64,000 nucleotides of DNA, taken from assembly GCA_015146655.1 (NCBI GenBank), contig VKHL01000004.1, positions 396,079-460,078 of the forward strand. The letters are read 5' to 3'. Both the position numbers and the translations under genes were made by a program. This document shows, one piece after another, positions 1 through 11,639 of the stretch. Each line of letters begins with the position of its first letter. Position 1 is the stretch's first letter. Under the pieces are notes generated by a model, which saw only the letters and a program-made list of their open reading frames with translations, was not told the DNA's origin and did not search any database. Origin of the DNA: Ochromonas danica (lineage: Eukaryota > Sar > Chrysophyceae > Chromulinales > Chromulinaceae).

Positions 1-98
1 TCATCTACATTCACTCTATAGTATAACAACAACAACAAACAACAACATCCATTACATTACATTACATAATATATATGCAGAGACAGAGAGAGACTCAC

Positions 99-205
99 TT
101 GTTTTGTTTACTATCCTTACTATTATTGTTATTGTTATTGTTACTGTTGTGAGTATCTGAGGCAGCAGCAGCTATCATACGATATTTACTACCAGACAAT
201 CCCAT
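99..205 (-). CDS. Partial gene: first exon of unknown protein
   Basis: An open stretch on the minus strand starts with ATG at 205 and runs 35 codons plus two bases to a GTGAGT donor whose first base is at 98. It encodes MGLSGSKYRM followed by an alanine run and an asparagine/serine-rich stretch. Gly at position 2 with Ser at position 5 would suit N-myristoylation, which is inference. The remaining exons lie left of the window. No domain is visible in this short piece. The call rests on the open frame, the good donor and low-complexity Asn repeats like those in other genes here. Confidence 0.35.
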
Positions 206-839
206 TAGTCTATGATAATAAAGTCAAATTAAAAACTTTTAGAAGAAAAAACTATTGAAGATAAAAGAAAGAAAAGAAGAAGAAGAAGACTGAGCAAGCA
301 ACTGGAGCTGCTGTAGTATCTTTTGATTTTAGACAAGATTTAGTCTTGATGATCGTACAGTAGTATAAATTATCGTGTACTATGAAATACAAATATAGAT
401 TAGATCGTTCTAGCACAGCTAGTCATCACCCAAACAAACTAGCAGATGATTGATAGATCGCTATAGCCCACCTATTACTAAGGCTAGACCAGCTAGTCTA
501 ATGATGATGTAAGCTCAATAGAAGACCGAAGAGAAGAGCAAACCGTCCAAGTTTCGGGTGGAATTGACATCAAATTTACAAAAACACGAAATTGTGTTAA
601 GTTAATACATGGGGATAGACAAACTTTGAATGAGTCTATTCTCTATTCCCCGGTCTAGTTTGGTGAGATGTGTGGCATATATCCAATCCTTGACAATTTC
701 ACTGTAATATATCCTTTTTCAGATAACTCTAAGGGAGCTAATCTCGCGTACTGTACGGAGAGAACAAGCTACATATTAGTTCGCACATAGCACATTTAGT
801 TTAACGAGAATATTGCAATAAATGATCTAATAATCTAAT
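206..839. other. Intergenic, upstream of the partial gene
   Basis: About 630 bp of AT-rich DNA with no supported gene. A TTAAGTTAAT element at 597-606 is a weaker minus-strand copy of the recurring RTTAACTTAAG motif, about 390 bp upstream of the partial first exon. The right part should hold the 3' UTR of HMG-CoA synthase. Confidence 0.5.
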
Positions 840-2213
840 CTAAGCAACAAGAGGCTTGCGACGATAAATGCGCTCACTTTGGGCGTTGATTTCGTGGAGA
901 TAGTAAGTGCCAGGATAGAGCTTTTCTGGTGTGAAGCGAGGTTGGAAAGGAGCTAATCCATGAGCCTGTTCGCGAGCCAGCAAGGCAGCGGTCAGATCGT
1001 CTGGAGTTAGCTGCTCACGAGCTGCCAAGCGCTCCTTCGTCTGCAAAGCAGCTTGCATGCGAGCTAATGAGAAGGCCCTGCCAGCCTCTGTGGTGGGAGT
1101 GCGAGGAAGAAGAGAGAACATGGAAGCCAACGCTCCCGAGCCATAAGAGAAGAGTGTGACAGAGCGACCCTCCAGATCCGCTCCCAAAGAAGAGACCAAG
1201 TGGCTCAGATTCAGGTAGACAGAGGCAGTGTAGGTATTGCCTATAGCCTTAGAGATCTCACAAGGAAGGGCGACCTTGGCCTTGTAAGCGGTGGCCGACA
1301 AGGTCTTCAGCGCGGTCTCCAACTCCTTGTCCTCATAGGTCTGATCCACAGGCACAGCCGCCCACTTTGCAATGGGACTACCATCGATCACTCCCTTGAG
1401 CATGTCATGATAGAGCAGACGCCCCACTGACTTCTGCACCAGCTTGTTATAGGGTGAATGGAAGACCAGGTAGTCCGTCTGAGTGATATTAGTCTCGCGA
1501 TTGCGAAGGCGCTTGGACTTCTCGATAAAGCGCACATAGCAATCATCCAGACACTGCAAGTAACAGGTCTGAGAGAGAGCTCCATTGACCACAGGGTACT
1601 CAGAGTCCAGGTTGGGCTTGAAGAAGTCCCAGACAGTGGTGGCGCAGCAGGTGCGCGTCTTCACGTCCACTGCGAGAGGAGCATCTCGACCAACCAGCAT
1701 GGCCACGGCTCCGCACCCTCCCGTTGGACGAGCAGGACCATCTGCATAGACTGCGATGTCTGCAGCCACTACGAGGGCGTAGCGACCATCCCAGGCAGAA
1801 GATTCTACCCAAGCCAAGGCATTCAACAGCGCCGCTGTGCCACCATAGCAAGCATTCACCACTGTGGCACCTTCCACGTCAGTGTTGCCTGAGCCTGCGA
1901 ACAGCTCCATAATGACCGTCTTGGTGGACTTGCTTTTGTCGATCAAGGTCTCGGTGCCGATTTCCAATCTGCCCACTTCTTCAGGGCGAATGGAATACTT
2001 CTCCAAGAGGGACTGGACCACAGTCAACGAGATGGAGTTGATATCTTCATGGTCTCCAGTGAAGGCCATACTATCTTGGCCTAAGCCAATAGTGTACTTG
2101 CCAGCTGAGACACCATTGGCTTTCTCTAGATCCACTTGACTTACATAGGTGCTAGGAAAGTAGACCTCCAAGGCAAGAATTCCCACATTATAACTCTCCT
2201 CACTATGACTCAT
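840..2213 (-). CDS. HMGCS: Hydroxymethylglutaryl-CoA synthase
   Basis: A single-exon gene of 457 aa. The enzyme condenses acetyl-CoA with acetoacetyl-CoA to HMG-CoA, an early step of the mevalonate pathway to isoprenoids and sterols, normally in the cytosol. The family's catalytic residues are visible: Glu88 in VGTET-like IGTETLIDKSKS, the acyl-accepting Cys122 in NACYGG, and His252 in VFHSPYNK. The length matches eukaryotic HMGCS (about 450-520 aa). The N-terminus starts directly with the family fold and has no signal or transit peptide, which supports a cytosolic enzyme. The start at 2213 gives the usual VGILALEVYFP beginning. It is divergent from the ATP6AP2-like gene across 455 bp that carry two copies of the GTTAACTTAA motif. 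Confidence 0.97.
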   Translation of the reverse strand: MSHSEESYNVGILALEVYFPSTYVSQVDLEKANGVSAGKYTIGLGQDSMAFTGDHEDINSISLTVVQSLLEKYSIRPEEVGRLEIGTETLIDKSKSTKTVIMELFAGSGNTDVEGATVVNACYGGTAALLNALAWVESSAWDGRYALVVAADIAVYADGPARPTGGCGAVAMLVGRDAPLAVDVKTRTCCATTVWDFFKPNLDSEYPVVNGALSQTCYLQCLDDCYVRFIEKSKRLRNRETNITQTDYLVFHSPYNKLVQKSVGRLLYHDMLKGVIDGSPIAKWAAVPVDQTYEDKELETALKTLSATAYKAKVALPCEISKAIGNTYTASVYLNLSHLVSSLGADLEGRSVTLFSYGSGALASMFSLLPRTPTTEAGRAFSLARMQAALQTKERLAAREQLTPDDLTAALLAREQAHGLAPFQPRFTPEKLYPGTYYLHEINAQSERIYRRKPLVA

Positions 2214-2490
2214 TTTCCAAAGCTGTCAGATAATTTTTGTGATGATGGATTCGTTTGGGAAGGATCAGTCAGCTATTGTTATGTCCCGCGCATTGGCGTG
2301 GGAGTTCTTGCCTGATTTCCAAATTTCCAGACTTCCTGGATTTGGGATTTGATTCGAAGTGTACAGGTTAATGGAAAGGGTATTTAACTAAGCCTGCCTG
2401 CTATATTTTCATCTAATATCTCAAGGCTTCAGAGCCTACCTCAACTGTCCAACATGAAATATTGGCTCTGTACGTGTGAAATATGCGGAT

Positions 2491-2520
2491 GTTAACTTAA
2501 CATAATATTGTTAACTTAAG
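2491..2520 (+). promoter_or_regulatory. Double GTTAACTTAA motif in divergent promoter
   Basis: GTTAACTTAA at 2491-2500 and the full GTTAACTTAAG at 2510-2520, 19 bp apart, lie in the 2214-2668 spacer between divergent HMGCS (-) and the ATP6AP2-like gene (+). The second copy ends about 150 bp before the plus-strand ATG. The same motif recurs in other intergenic spacers of the window. A promoter role is inference. Confidence 0.45.
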
Positions 2521-2668
2521 AGGCAGTTGTTGTTATTATGTTGTTGCGTAGGGTAGCTAGGGTTGGGTTGGGTTGGCCCAGCAGCAGAATAGACTGACTG
2601 CTGGTCATCATCATCATCATTAGTCATACTTGACCCGATTAGTCACTCTGTTCGGTTCCTAATTGATA

Positions 2669-3657
2669 ATGATGTCCTCTTCTATTCTATTCCTATTCCT
2701 TGCTCTCTTCTTAGTAGTAATTGATGGAGCATATATTATCGGATATCAACGTAGTTCGAATGATCATCAAGACATTGTGAATGCTGGAGCATCTTTTGTT
2801 ATCCCACCTTCAGCAGAACAAGTAGCAGATCTTTATTCTCGTGTTAGTGGTTACTCACCTATTCTTTGGGAAGGTAGGTCTTATTTCTCTCATTCTCTTC
2901 TCATCTCTTCTCACTCATTCGTTCACTGTGTGTGTTTTCGTTTTCATTTGTTCTGTCTATTTATTTCTTGGATATATAATATAGACAAGGAGAATTTACC
3001 TGGTGCTAATCCTCTTTCTAATAAGATTGTTCAAGCAAAGATTATCGAGGTTGTTGGAGGAGGTAGGATCATTCTCTCTCTCTCTCTCTGTGCTAGTCTG
3101 TTGTTTGTTTTTGTTTTTGTGAGAATTGACTGAACAAATAAATTCTTCTTTTTTATCTTCTTATAGTACTTCCTGAGGAAGTGACTACCATAGCTGAGGC
3201 AATGACTACTGTGCGTCCACCTGCTTTAGAAGATGTTGTCAATGTTCTCAATCAATATGGTATTCATGCTGAGACAGAGACTTTTGATGTAAGCTACACC
3301 TTCTACTACTACTCGTCTGTTAGATAGAATAATCATTAATACTGAACCAAACACATACACTAGGCCACGGGTGATAAGCTGGGTGATGTCTATCAATACC
3401 TCTCCAATCAGAAAGTCCCTGTCTTCATCCTCCATCACACTTTAGAAAGTCCTCAAAGAAGATTGACTACTTCTAGCAATGTCACAGAGTTGTCTGAGTT
3501 CCAGATCTCTCAATATCAAATCTGTCTGTGGGCAGCTGTCGCCTTTGTGCTAATGTTGGCATATTCCATCAGCAGCATGATTAACATGGAAGTCGAACCT
3601 GACAGCTTATTGTATGCAAAGTTCCAGAGTGGACGGACAGAGAATAAGCGTGATTAA
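2669..3657 (+). CDS. V-ATPase accessory protein 2 / renin-receptor-like
   Basis: Four exons join in frame to 232 aa: 2669-2873, 2985-3062, 3167-3288 and 3364-3657. The product starts with a signal peptide (SILFLFLALFLVV, cleavage near DGA). It has an unremarkable luminal domain, one transmembrane helix near the C-terminus (CLWAAVAFVLMLAYSISSMI) and a short cytosolic tail. The stretch after the helix, NMEVEPDSLLYAKF, resembles the conserved NMDPGYDSIIYRM tail of animal ATP6AP2. That family assists assembly of the proton-pumping V-ATPase membrane sector in the ER and endomembranes. The luminal part is shorter than in animals and not recognisable by eye, so the call rests on topology plus the tail. 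A Voa1-type assembly factor is a close alternative. Confidence 0.6.
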
Positions 3658-3862
3658 GTAAGAACTGCTTTTGTTGATGTGAGAAAGGAATAAAGACGTG
3701 AAGCTGGCTGTGTTAGCAGAGAGGGAGTAAAGTTGTTCAGTTGCAGCATGTGTAGAATGCTATTAACAAACCATAGTAATGCAAGAATATACCCTCTTTT
3801 CCCCTGGCTTGAATCTCTTCTATCTAGTTTATATACATCAAGCCTACAGGTTGATTTCTTAA

Positions 3863-6749
3863 CTATTCGCCAAGGAATGCTCGACGAAGAGCTTCAATAG
3901 CACTGAGCCCTTCCTTCAGCAACTGTCTCACTAACTCGTACCTGAACAAGCAAACGTGTACAATCGATCAGTTATACCATACACAACAACAGCGAGACAA
4001 TTACGTTAATGGACACTTACTTCTTGCGATCTTCCGGGGAGACTGAAGGACGAATGCGTGCAAAAGCAGCTTCAAAATGTCTCCCTAGAATGTACACTTT
4101 CTCATCATTTCCACTTTCACTCTGACTACTGCTGTTCGTAAGAAGTGGTGGCTCATCACCACCCATAGTTGATAGAGAAGAAGATAGATCAGACACACTG
4201 GCCTTTTCTTTAACAACTGCAAGACCTGCTTCTCGAACAAGAGCAGACAAATCTGCTCCACTAAAACCATCACATCGTGAATCATAAGCTACAGTAGTAA
4301 GATTCACACCTTCTTCACATTCTGGTGATTGTTCTTTCAAAGCAACTTTACGAGTAAGTGCTCTTAGAATAGATTCTCGTTCTGATGGCATAGGTAAGGG
4401 TACGTATAACAAGTTACCCAAACGACCTGGACGCAACATTGCCTCATCAATTAACTCTAAACGATTAGTTGCTCCAATTATATAGACATCTTTCCTACTT
4501 TCCAATCCATCTAACTCTGTTAATAATTGATTCACAACACGCTCTGTCACTCCATTGCCTGAACTAGATCCTCCACCATCCCATCCTGATGAACGTTTTG
4601 GACAAAGAGCATCTAACTCATCAAAGAAGATCATACAAGGTGCTGAAGAACGTGCACGAGCAAATACTTGTCTCACACGAGATTCAGATTCACCAACATA
4701 CATATTCAATAACTCTGGACCTTTAACAGAGATAAAGTTTGCACCACTTTGATTAGCTAATGCCTTGGCAAGAAGTGTTTTGCCACAACCTGGAGGACCA
4801 AAAAACAAAATACCAGCTGGTAGTTCTAATCCCAAGGCTCGGAAACGTTCTGGATGAGCAATAGGTTCTAAGACATTATGTTTGAGTTCTTCGCGAACTT
4901 CTTGTAAAGCACCAACATCATTCCATGTAACATCTGGAGCTGTTGCAAACCCTTCTCTCTTAGCAGAAGGTTGAATACTCTTAGCTGCTGATAGAAAGTC
5001 TTCCATTGTCACATAGCAATCTTCAAATCCATTATTCAATGATGATGATGATGATGATGATGTTGAAGGTATTTCAGCAACAACTTCCATTGTCATCTCT
5101 TGGGTCACTTCCATTTCTTCCTTGGTTACATCTTCTCCTGCAGGCTGTTGTTGACGTTTATGAATGATGCGACTGACTGCAATCATACCAGCTTCTCTTC
5201 CTAAAGCTACAAGATCAGCTCCGACAAAGCCAGGTGTAAGCTTGCCTAAGACAGAGAAGTTGACATCTTCATGCAGTGCCATGCCTTGGCAATGCAAAGA
5301 GAGAATCTTCGCTCTGGCTGGAGCATCAGGAACTGGTAAACCAATCTCTCTTGCAAATCTGCCACGTACTCCAGGATCGATATTCTCCGGTCTGTTACAA
5401 CACATACACAGACAGACAGTTAGACAGTCAGTCCGGCTATATAGTCCCAGCAGTGACAGTGACAGTGACAGAGGAAGTACTCACTTGTTAGTAGCGACTA
5501 CTAAGACAACCAAGTTCTGTAGATGTCTCTCAGCTTTAGCACTCTCTTCATCCTTTCTATTCTCTTCATTGCCTGTTGTTGTTACTGCTTCGTTGTCTTT
5601 GCCTTCAGTAGATGATACTACACGATCAGTAGTAGAGGTAGTGGGGGCGGTAGAAGAAGGGGTAGTTCTACCTAACTGAGTGATAGAATCAATCGAATCA
5701 AAGAGTTGTGCAATGATTCGTCTATCCATTCCACGCTGATTAGACTATTAACATCATTTATACCATCACAATTAGAGACTGTTCAAATGAGGGGGTGATG
5801 ATGGTGATAATAGACTTACATCTCTCTTAGCAGCGATGACATCCAATGCATCAATAAAGAGTAATGAAGGAGCAGCACGACTAGCAGCTTCAAAGACATC
5901 TCTTATACGTTGTTCAGATTCACCTGAAGTACCTCCAATTAACTCAGGACCTGACACTTTAAAGAAGGTTAGACCAGTCTCGCCTGCTATAGCTGATGCT
6001 AATGTTGTCTTGCCACAGCCTGAAGGACCATGTAATAAGATACCACTAGGTGGATGAATACCTAATCGACTATAGATTTCTGGGAATTGTAAAGGATAAC
6101 ATACTAACTCTGTAATCTGTTTCTCTACACTGTCTAATCCTGCTAAATCAGTAAATCGTGTGGTAGGACGAGGGACGATGAAACCTTCTGCTTTGTTAGT
6201 GGGAGGAGTAGACTCTATCAGATGATGATTACTGGCTGATGCTGCTGTTGCTGCTGTTGCTGCTTTCTTGCGTTTGGTTGGTTCTTGTAGTATGGTCTGC
6301 TGACTTTGACTCTCTGACAATGTCTCATTACCACCAGATTGTGTTGTTGAAGGAAGAGGAAGAGAGGAGACATTGTTATTGGAGGTGGTGGAGGTGGAGG
6401 AGGAGGAGTCAGGTTCAACTGGACGTGATCGTTTGACAGCTAATCGTTGTTGTTGGTTAGAGATTGTCTTATTCAGAGAATTAACAATCTTCTGCTGGGA
6501 TTGAGAAGAAGCAGTACTAGTATTACTACTAGTACTACTATTATTAGGATGAGAGAGGAGAAGTGCTTGTTGCATAGCAGCTTTCACTTCTCCTCGTAGT
6601 TGATCCATGGGATCTAATTGGAATTCCTTGTGCAAGACACACAATTGATCCACTAGAATATGAAGATTTGATTCATTATATTCTGTTATCTTTAAAGAAG
6701 GTAATAATTGTTTCACATGATAGGTGACTTTTAATCGTGGTGTTGACAT
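3863..6749 (-). CDS. NVL: NVL/Rix7-type double AAA ATPase
   Basis: Four exons (6749-5820, 5735-5485, 5391-4021, 3941-3863) join in frame to 876 aa. NVL/Rix7 is a nucle(ol)ar AAA ATPase that strips assembly factors from pre-60S ribosomes. Residues about 60-200 are a low-complexity linker. D1 has Walker A GPSGCGKT at 241-248 and the NVL-typical TSGESEQRIR. D2 has Walker A GPPGCGKT at 592-599, Walker B FFDELDAL with Asp651 and Glu652, and the ATNR and RPGR elements. The oddity is D1 Walker B, which reads LLFIDALDVI: Ala301 replaces the catalytic Glu, so D1 should bind ATP but hydrolyse it poorly. The segment between domains (Ser/Thr-rich, near 5500-5700) is longer than in animals. CDC48 is less likely because of the GESEQ signature and the missing N domain. 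Confidence 0.85.
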
Positions 6750-7112
6750 CTTTTTTTTCTGTTTTTATTCTTCTTCTTCTTCGATGTGATAATTTGGATG
6801 GAAGACAATAAATGAGTGGGCGAGGCTGACATGTTGTTGTGACGCGAGGGGAAAAGTGGAAAACTGTTTTTGAGAAGAAAACTGGCTTTCCAAATGGAAA
6901 AGAGAGACCTCGGGCGATTAACTTAAGGAGAAGGGGGAGACCTCGGACCAAAGGCATGAAGAGGTCCATGGGCACAATCAGGGTACCTCGGACCTGGGTC
7001 TCAATCTATCTTCCTGCCCTGTGTCTCAACCAGGATTTTGAGGTTGGTTTGATGCGGTGACGGTTAGAGAAAGCGCCTATTCGCACTCACTATTGATTAA
7101 CCCATCAAAAGT
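6750..7112 (+). promoter_or_regulatory. Divergent promoter, NVL / YANK-like kinase
   Basis: A 363-bp spacer between divergent genes. ATTAACTTAAG lies at 6915-6925, 188 bp before the kinase ATG and 166 bp before the NVL ATG. The block around 6880-6970 is purine-rich with repeated GACCTCGG words (6906, 6950, 6983). No gene is supported here. Confidence 0.4.
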
Positions 7113-9206
7113 ATGCAAGTCTTCAAACGATTAGTCAGTTGTGTTGCACCTGAACCATCAGATGTTGCAACAAAGAGACCTTATGAAGGTCTCAACAAGA
7201 ACCACTTCATCTGTGCTGGTATTCTTGGAGAAGGTGGCTTTGGTAAAGTGATGGCTGGTACCTTCATCAAAAACTCGGAATGGTATGCTATCAAAGAGAT
7301 TGACAAGGTAAGTAATGTTATCATCACATTGTTTTAACGTGATCTATCTCATACTGTGAATAACTTGCTGTATGGTATGGACTTGCTATGTCATGTAACT
7401 ATAGGCTGATCTGCTGAAACATAAAACTGGAGTTGATATGCTTTTTGGTGAAGTGCAAGCTATGAAGCGCTTAGATCATTTTGCTATTATCAATCTTCAA
7501 TTTGCTTTCAATGATAAGCAGAAATGTTACTTGGTCATGGATTTGAAGACTGGTGGTGACTTACGCTATTTCTTGCGTAAGCGCTATCTCTTCGAAGAAG
7601 TGGACGTGGCCTTCTATGTTGCCTGTCTCAGCTCTGCTCTGGATCACATGCATCAACATGGAATCATCCATAGAGATGTCAAGCCAGGTAGGATTATTTG
7701 ATTTGCTTTGAGATAGGGAGGTACTTATTCTCATGCTGTATTTGTTGGTTGAATGAATAATCTGTAGAGAATATTCTGTTGGATGAGCGTGGCTATCCCT
7801 ACCTCACTGACTTTGGTGTTGCTCATGTCCAACAAGAAAATGATTCCACTCTTGCCTGTACTCTAGCTAGTGGTACTAGACAATATCTTGCTCCTGAAGT
7901 CTTCACCAAGTCACATATTCATGGGCCTGAGATGGACTTCTGGAGTCTTGGAGTGGTCGCTTACGAACTTCTCTTTGGTCGCCGTCCTTTTGACAAACAC
8001 TGTCCCATTCCTATGATCAACTATATTGAGAAAGCTCTCTTATTGCAGAGGAAGTTCGATAAGGAGAAGCATATGCGCCGTTTATCTGCTGGCACGACGC
8101 GTAGTCAGTCTCCTTCTGTGTGGAGAGACAGCTTCTCGTCGGGATCATTTTGTGCCTCGCATGGATGCAACAGCCCATCAACACTTGATGGTTCATCTCC
8201 TCCTAGACGTAGGCGCCCGTCTATTGGTCTTCGTCCTTCTTCAGAATCAACTACAGGGGAGAAAGGGACTGCAGCCTATTGCTCTTCTGTTGGAATTACT
8301 CGCCCATCTTCGAATGCATCGAGCACAAGTGACGATAGAATCTTACACACAGTGTCGAACAGTGGTGAAGAAAGAGGGTCTGTTGGCAGCTCTAGCTTGG
8401 AAGATGACAAGGTAGTGGTGGTGAACAACATTGCGTATGCTCACAGTCATTCGGGAACACCTCCTCGTCAAAGCAAGCATCAATTTCCTTCTCTCAAGCC
8501 TACTGGGGTGGCAGCCGTTGGTAGTCCTCCTCGTCCCACTACCGTTCAGCAACGATCTCGATCCAATTCTGCCTTACCAGGTATCTTTCCTATGATGGAG
8601 AATTTCGAGAAGATGGGTATGGAGAAAGTAACCCCAGGAGAAATTGATTTGGATATTCAATTTGTGGAAAGTTCCGCAGAAGACTGTGATTCAGAGACTA
8701 TGCCAGTACGCCTCTATCAACCAGGTGATCATTGGCTAGTCGATGATGGCAAACTCCCAAGCAGCCTTCGTGTTCCTATTCCAAAAATTAATCCTTGGCT
8801 TGGTGAGTTATCTGAAGGCTGCTTGTTGACATTGCGTGGTCTCTTCGATATTCGACCAAGTTATCGTCTTGGATGTCGCAATATGGATATGCTGAAAAAT
8901 CAACTGTGGTTTCATCAATTTGGTGATTGGGATAATCTCCAAACACGCAATTATGAGCCTCATTTCCAACCAGGAAAGCGCTTCATGAGAGAAACTATGG
9001 AAAGTATGGGAAATGTGATTCAAGCACATTTTCTGGGCGAAGATGATGATACTATTGCGACAGAAAAGGATATTGCTTCTTCCTTATCTGCTGAGCAAGA
9101 GGAAATGTTTGCTGACTTCTTATATATTGCTCCCAAACACAGTGGTCTCTTCCCAGCATCACATTTCAAGCCCTCTTTGCCCAATGGCAACACCAGATCA
9201 TTCTAA
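7113..9206 (+). CDS. YANK/STK32-like AGC kinase with large insertion
   Basis: Three exons (7113-7307, 7405-7687, 7768-9206) join in frame to 638 aa. It is a Ser/Thr kinase with glycine loop LGEGGFGK, the Lys of YAIKEIDK, HRDVKPEN (Asp156), DFG (Asp174) and LAPE in the activation segment. The stretch GGDLRYFLRK and the end of the lobe (WSLGVVAYELLFGRRP) look most like the YANK/STK32 branch of AGC kinases, whose substrates are poorly known. The C-lobe resumes at about residue 500 with INPWLGELSEG and a tail containing GDWDNLQTR, as in STK32. Between residues about 253 and 495 there is a roughly 240-residue Ser/Pro/Arg-rich insertion with no recognisable domain. It carries many SP/TP-like sites and may be regulatory. 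The start is the first ATG in frame after the divergent promoter. Confidence 0.75.
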
Positions 9207-9470
9207 GTAATTTGTATTCGGTTCATCATTTTCTGTTTTATGTCCTACTGAATGACAAAATCCTTGCATTGTGTTCGTGATATGGGAACCACCCTGTTTT
9301 GCAAATTTGATATTCCTGCTTAGCTGGTAGTCCTGTGTTGATGGCTGTCATGCTGGTCAACCAATATTATAACTTCAATTGTAAGATTTAAAAAGTAACC
9401 AAATTATCAATTTATAACCTTTGAGCAGAACTTACTGGCATTTTTTCTTTATAATTAACGAATCTAACCT

Positions 9471-11268
9471 TCAATGATGGGCTGGTTCAAAGCCTAACTC
9501 CTCAATAACCAACCCATACTCTTGCATCTTGTTCTTAACATACTCACGAAGTTGTGATAACGATCCCTTGAGACGACCAGCTTCTTGTTGGTATCGACGA
9601 ATTTCATTATTTTTCCTTTGTAAGATGTCATCCACATGTCCGCGCACCTGGGCCAAAACAGTGGGCTCCAAGTTAGCTCTTGATAATACCTCGTTCAGTT
9701 GCGCCTCACGCTCTTCTTGTACACGTTGTAATGCCACCAGCTTCTTCTCCAACAACATTCCTCGGAAGGCAGATTTTTGCTTCACGTCAAAAATGGATGC
9801 TTTAAGACTGGCTTCAAGCTCATCTCGTTCGCCCTTTAGATCTGCCAAGCGCTGCAGTAACGTCTCATACTCCCAAGAAACATCGCTCTGTCCTCCTTCA
9901 ATAACTGCTAAAGCAGCTTTCACTTCACGCATCTCAGCCTTTTCTGCACGATATTGATCTAATTCTTCCCGCAATCGAATAACATCATCCTGCATTCGCT
10001 TTAGAGGTGCGGATAGCTTTTTGTTTTCATTTCTTTTCTCATAGAGGCGAAGTTGATCTTTACGGTCATCAGCTTCCAACTCCTTCACTTCTTCTTTTAG
10101 TGATTTAATGAGATCAAGGTTGTTATGTGTGATATCGTTATAATAGTTCTTTATCTCTGCAAAGGCTTTGCTGTGCTCAGCCATCAGCTTCTCAATCATG
10201 GCATGTTTACGATCTTCAATCTGCTTAATCTCCTCTTTACGGCGTTTATCTAATGTTTCACGTGTCTTCTTCATATGAGCATCATAAAGCTTAGATATCT
10301 CAGCACCACGTCTTTCAAACTCATGGCGCAAAGCTGTAATTTTGACATCTTGCTCACGCTTGAGACTACGAATATATTCATCATAGGAAAACTCTCTTTC
10401 AATTAAAGTAGTCTTCAATGTTCGTTTATCTTCTTTGAAATGTGCTTCAGCTTCACGATCATCATCTTGTGCCATCTTCAAAGCTTTCTCTGCTTCAGTC
10501 ATCTTTTGAACAATCTCATTTTGATGTTCATACAATAAATGCTTCAGACGTTGCTTATAGATCTTAATTTCCACCTGTTAATAACATCCACCATGATAAC
10601 AAGGGGTTAGTAATAAGTCTGATAATAAATCAAGGAGAGGTACAATAATACATGATTGAATGGAAAAGGATACATCTTATAGTCTCATGATATCATACTA
10701 AAACTAACAATCATAGCACTAACAATATCAAGTGATGATATTGAAAACAACAATAACAAGAGAAGAACCTATTAATGATACTATTGATAAGTTATGACAG
10801 ATGCTAAGAGCTATTGACTAGTAAGTGAATCTTCTCATAGGATAGTGAGAGACAGAGAGAGAGAGTAAGTGAATATCATACTGGACTGAAAAGATATGAA
10901 GAAAGAGAGTGTGTAGTCTGGCTGACTAATGGGAGGGAGGGACTAACTGTTGTTCTGTTGTGGTTGTGGTTGTTGTTGGTGTATTGTATTACCTGATGTT
11001 TCTCTTCTAAATCTTGAAGTTCTCGTTCTTTATTTCGTAATTCTACTCGTTTATCTTCTAATTTCTTTTTTTCAACAATCCAAAAATAATTTAATTTTTC
11101 ACGTTGTTGTTGGAATTCATTAAAATCATGTTCTTCTTTCTTGGTTAATTTATGAAGACGATCTGCTTCAACTTTTAATTGTTTCCATTCTGCTTGATCA
11201 GCTGTCTCAGCTACAGCTTCTGTTTCTTCCGACTTTTTACCCTTTCCTTTTTTACCTTTTGGTCCCAT
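9471..11268 (-). CDS. DRC4: Dynein regulatory complex subunit 4 (GAS8)
   Basis: Two exons (11268-10993 and 10574-9471), separated by a 418-bp intron, join in frame to 459 aa, close to the 478 aa of human GAS8. The protein is almost entirely coiled coil. The N-terminus MGPKGKKGKGKK, the segment WIVEKKKLEDKRVELRNKERE and the exon junction EEKHQ|VEIKIYKQRLKHLLYEHQN follow GAS8 closely. DRC4 is part of the nexin-dynein regulatory complex that links axonemal doublets and controls ciliary beating, so the organism should make a motile flagellum. The long intron holds nothing else I recognise. It is divergent from an SH3-WD40 gene across 371 bp. Confidence 0.93.
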
Positions 11269-11639
11269 ATTCAATTCTTTATGATGATGACGACAAGCTG
11301 ACAAGGGCTAAAGGAGCCGTTTCGTTCAACATCATTCTCCAACGCAACACAATAATAACTCTATCTGCAGAGAAGAGTATGTAAATTTACAGTACTTTCA
11401 AGTATGCCCAAGTTTGGATGTAACAGAGTATATGGAAAACGAAAGAAGATGTAAATAATAAAATAAAGTATTACAGCTAATAGTTTTCAAATTATAATGT
11501 TATACTATATCATTCCCATTGTTTGGACCGTTTCCTGTCATCTTAAGTTAATGAATAGGACACTGTTAGTCTATGTTGAGAATTAGACTAGGACTACTAT
11601 GACTAGAATATTAGAAATAACTGAAGCTCACTTAGAAAT
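11269..11639 (-). promoter_or_regulatory. Divergent promoter, DRC4 / SH3-WD40 gene
   Basis: A 371-bp spacer between divergent genes. CTTAAGTTAAT at 11542-11552 is the recurring motif read on the minus strand, i.e. sense for DRC4 (274 bp upstream of its ATG) and 88 bp before the plus-strand ATG. A shared promoter is inference. Confidence 0.4.
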
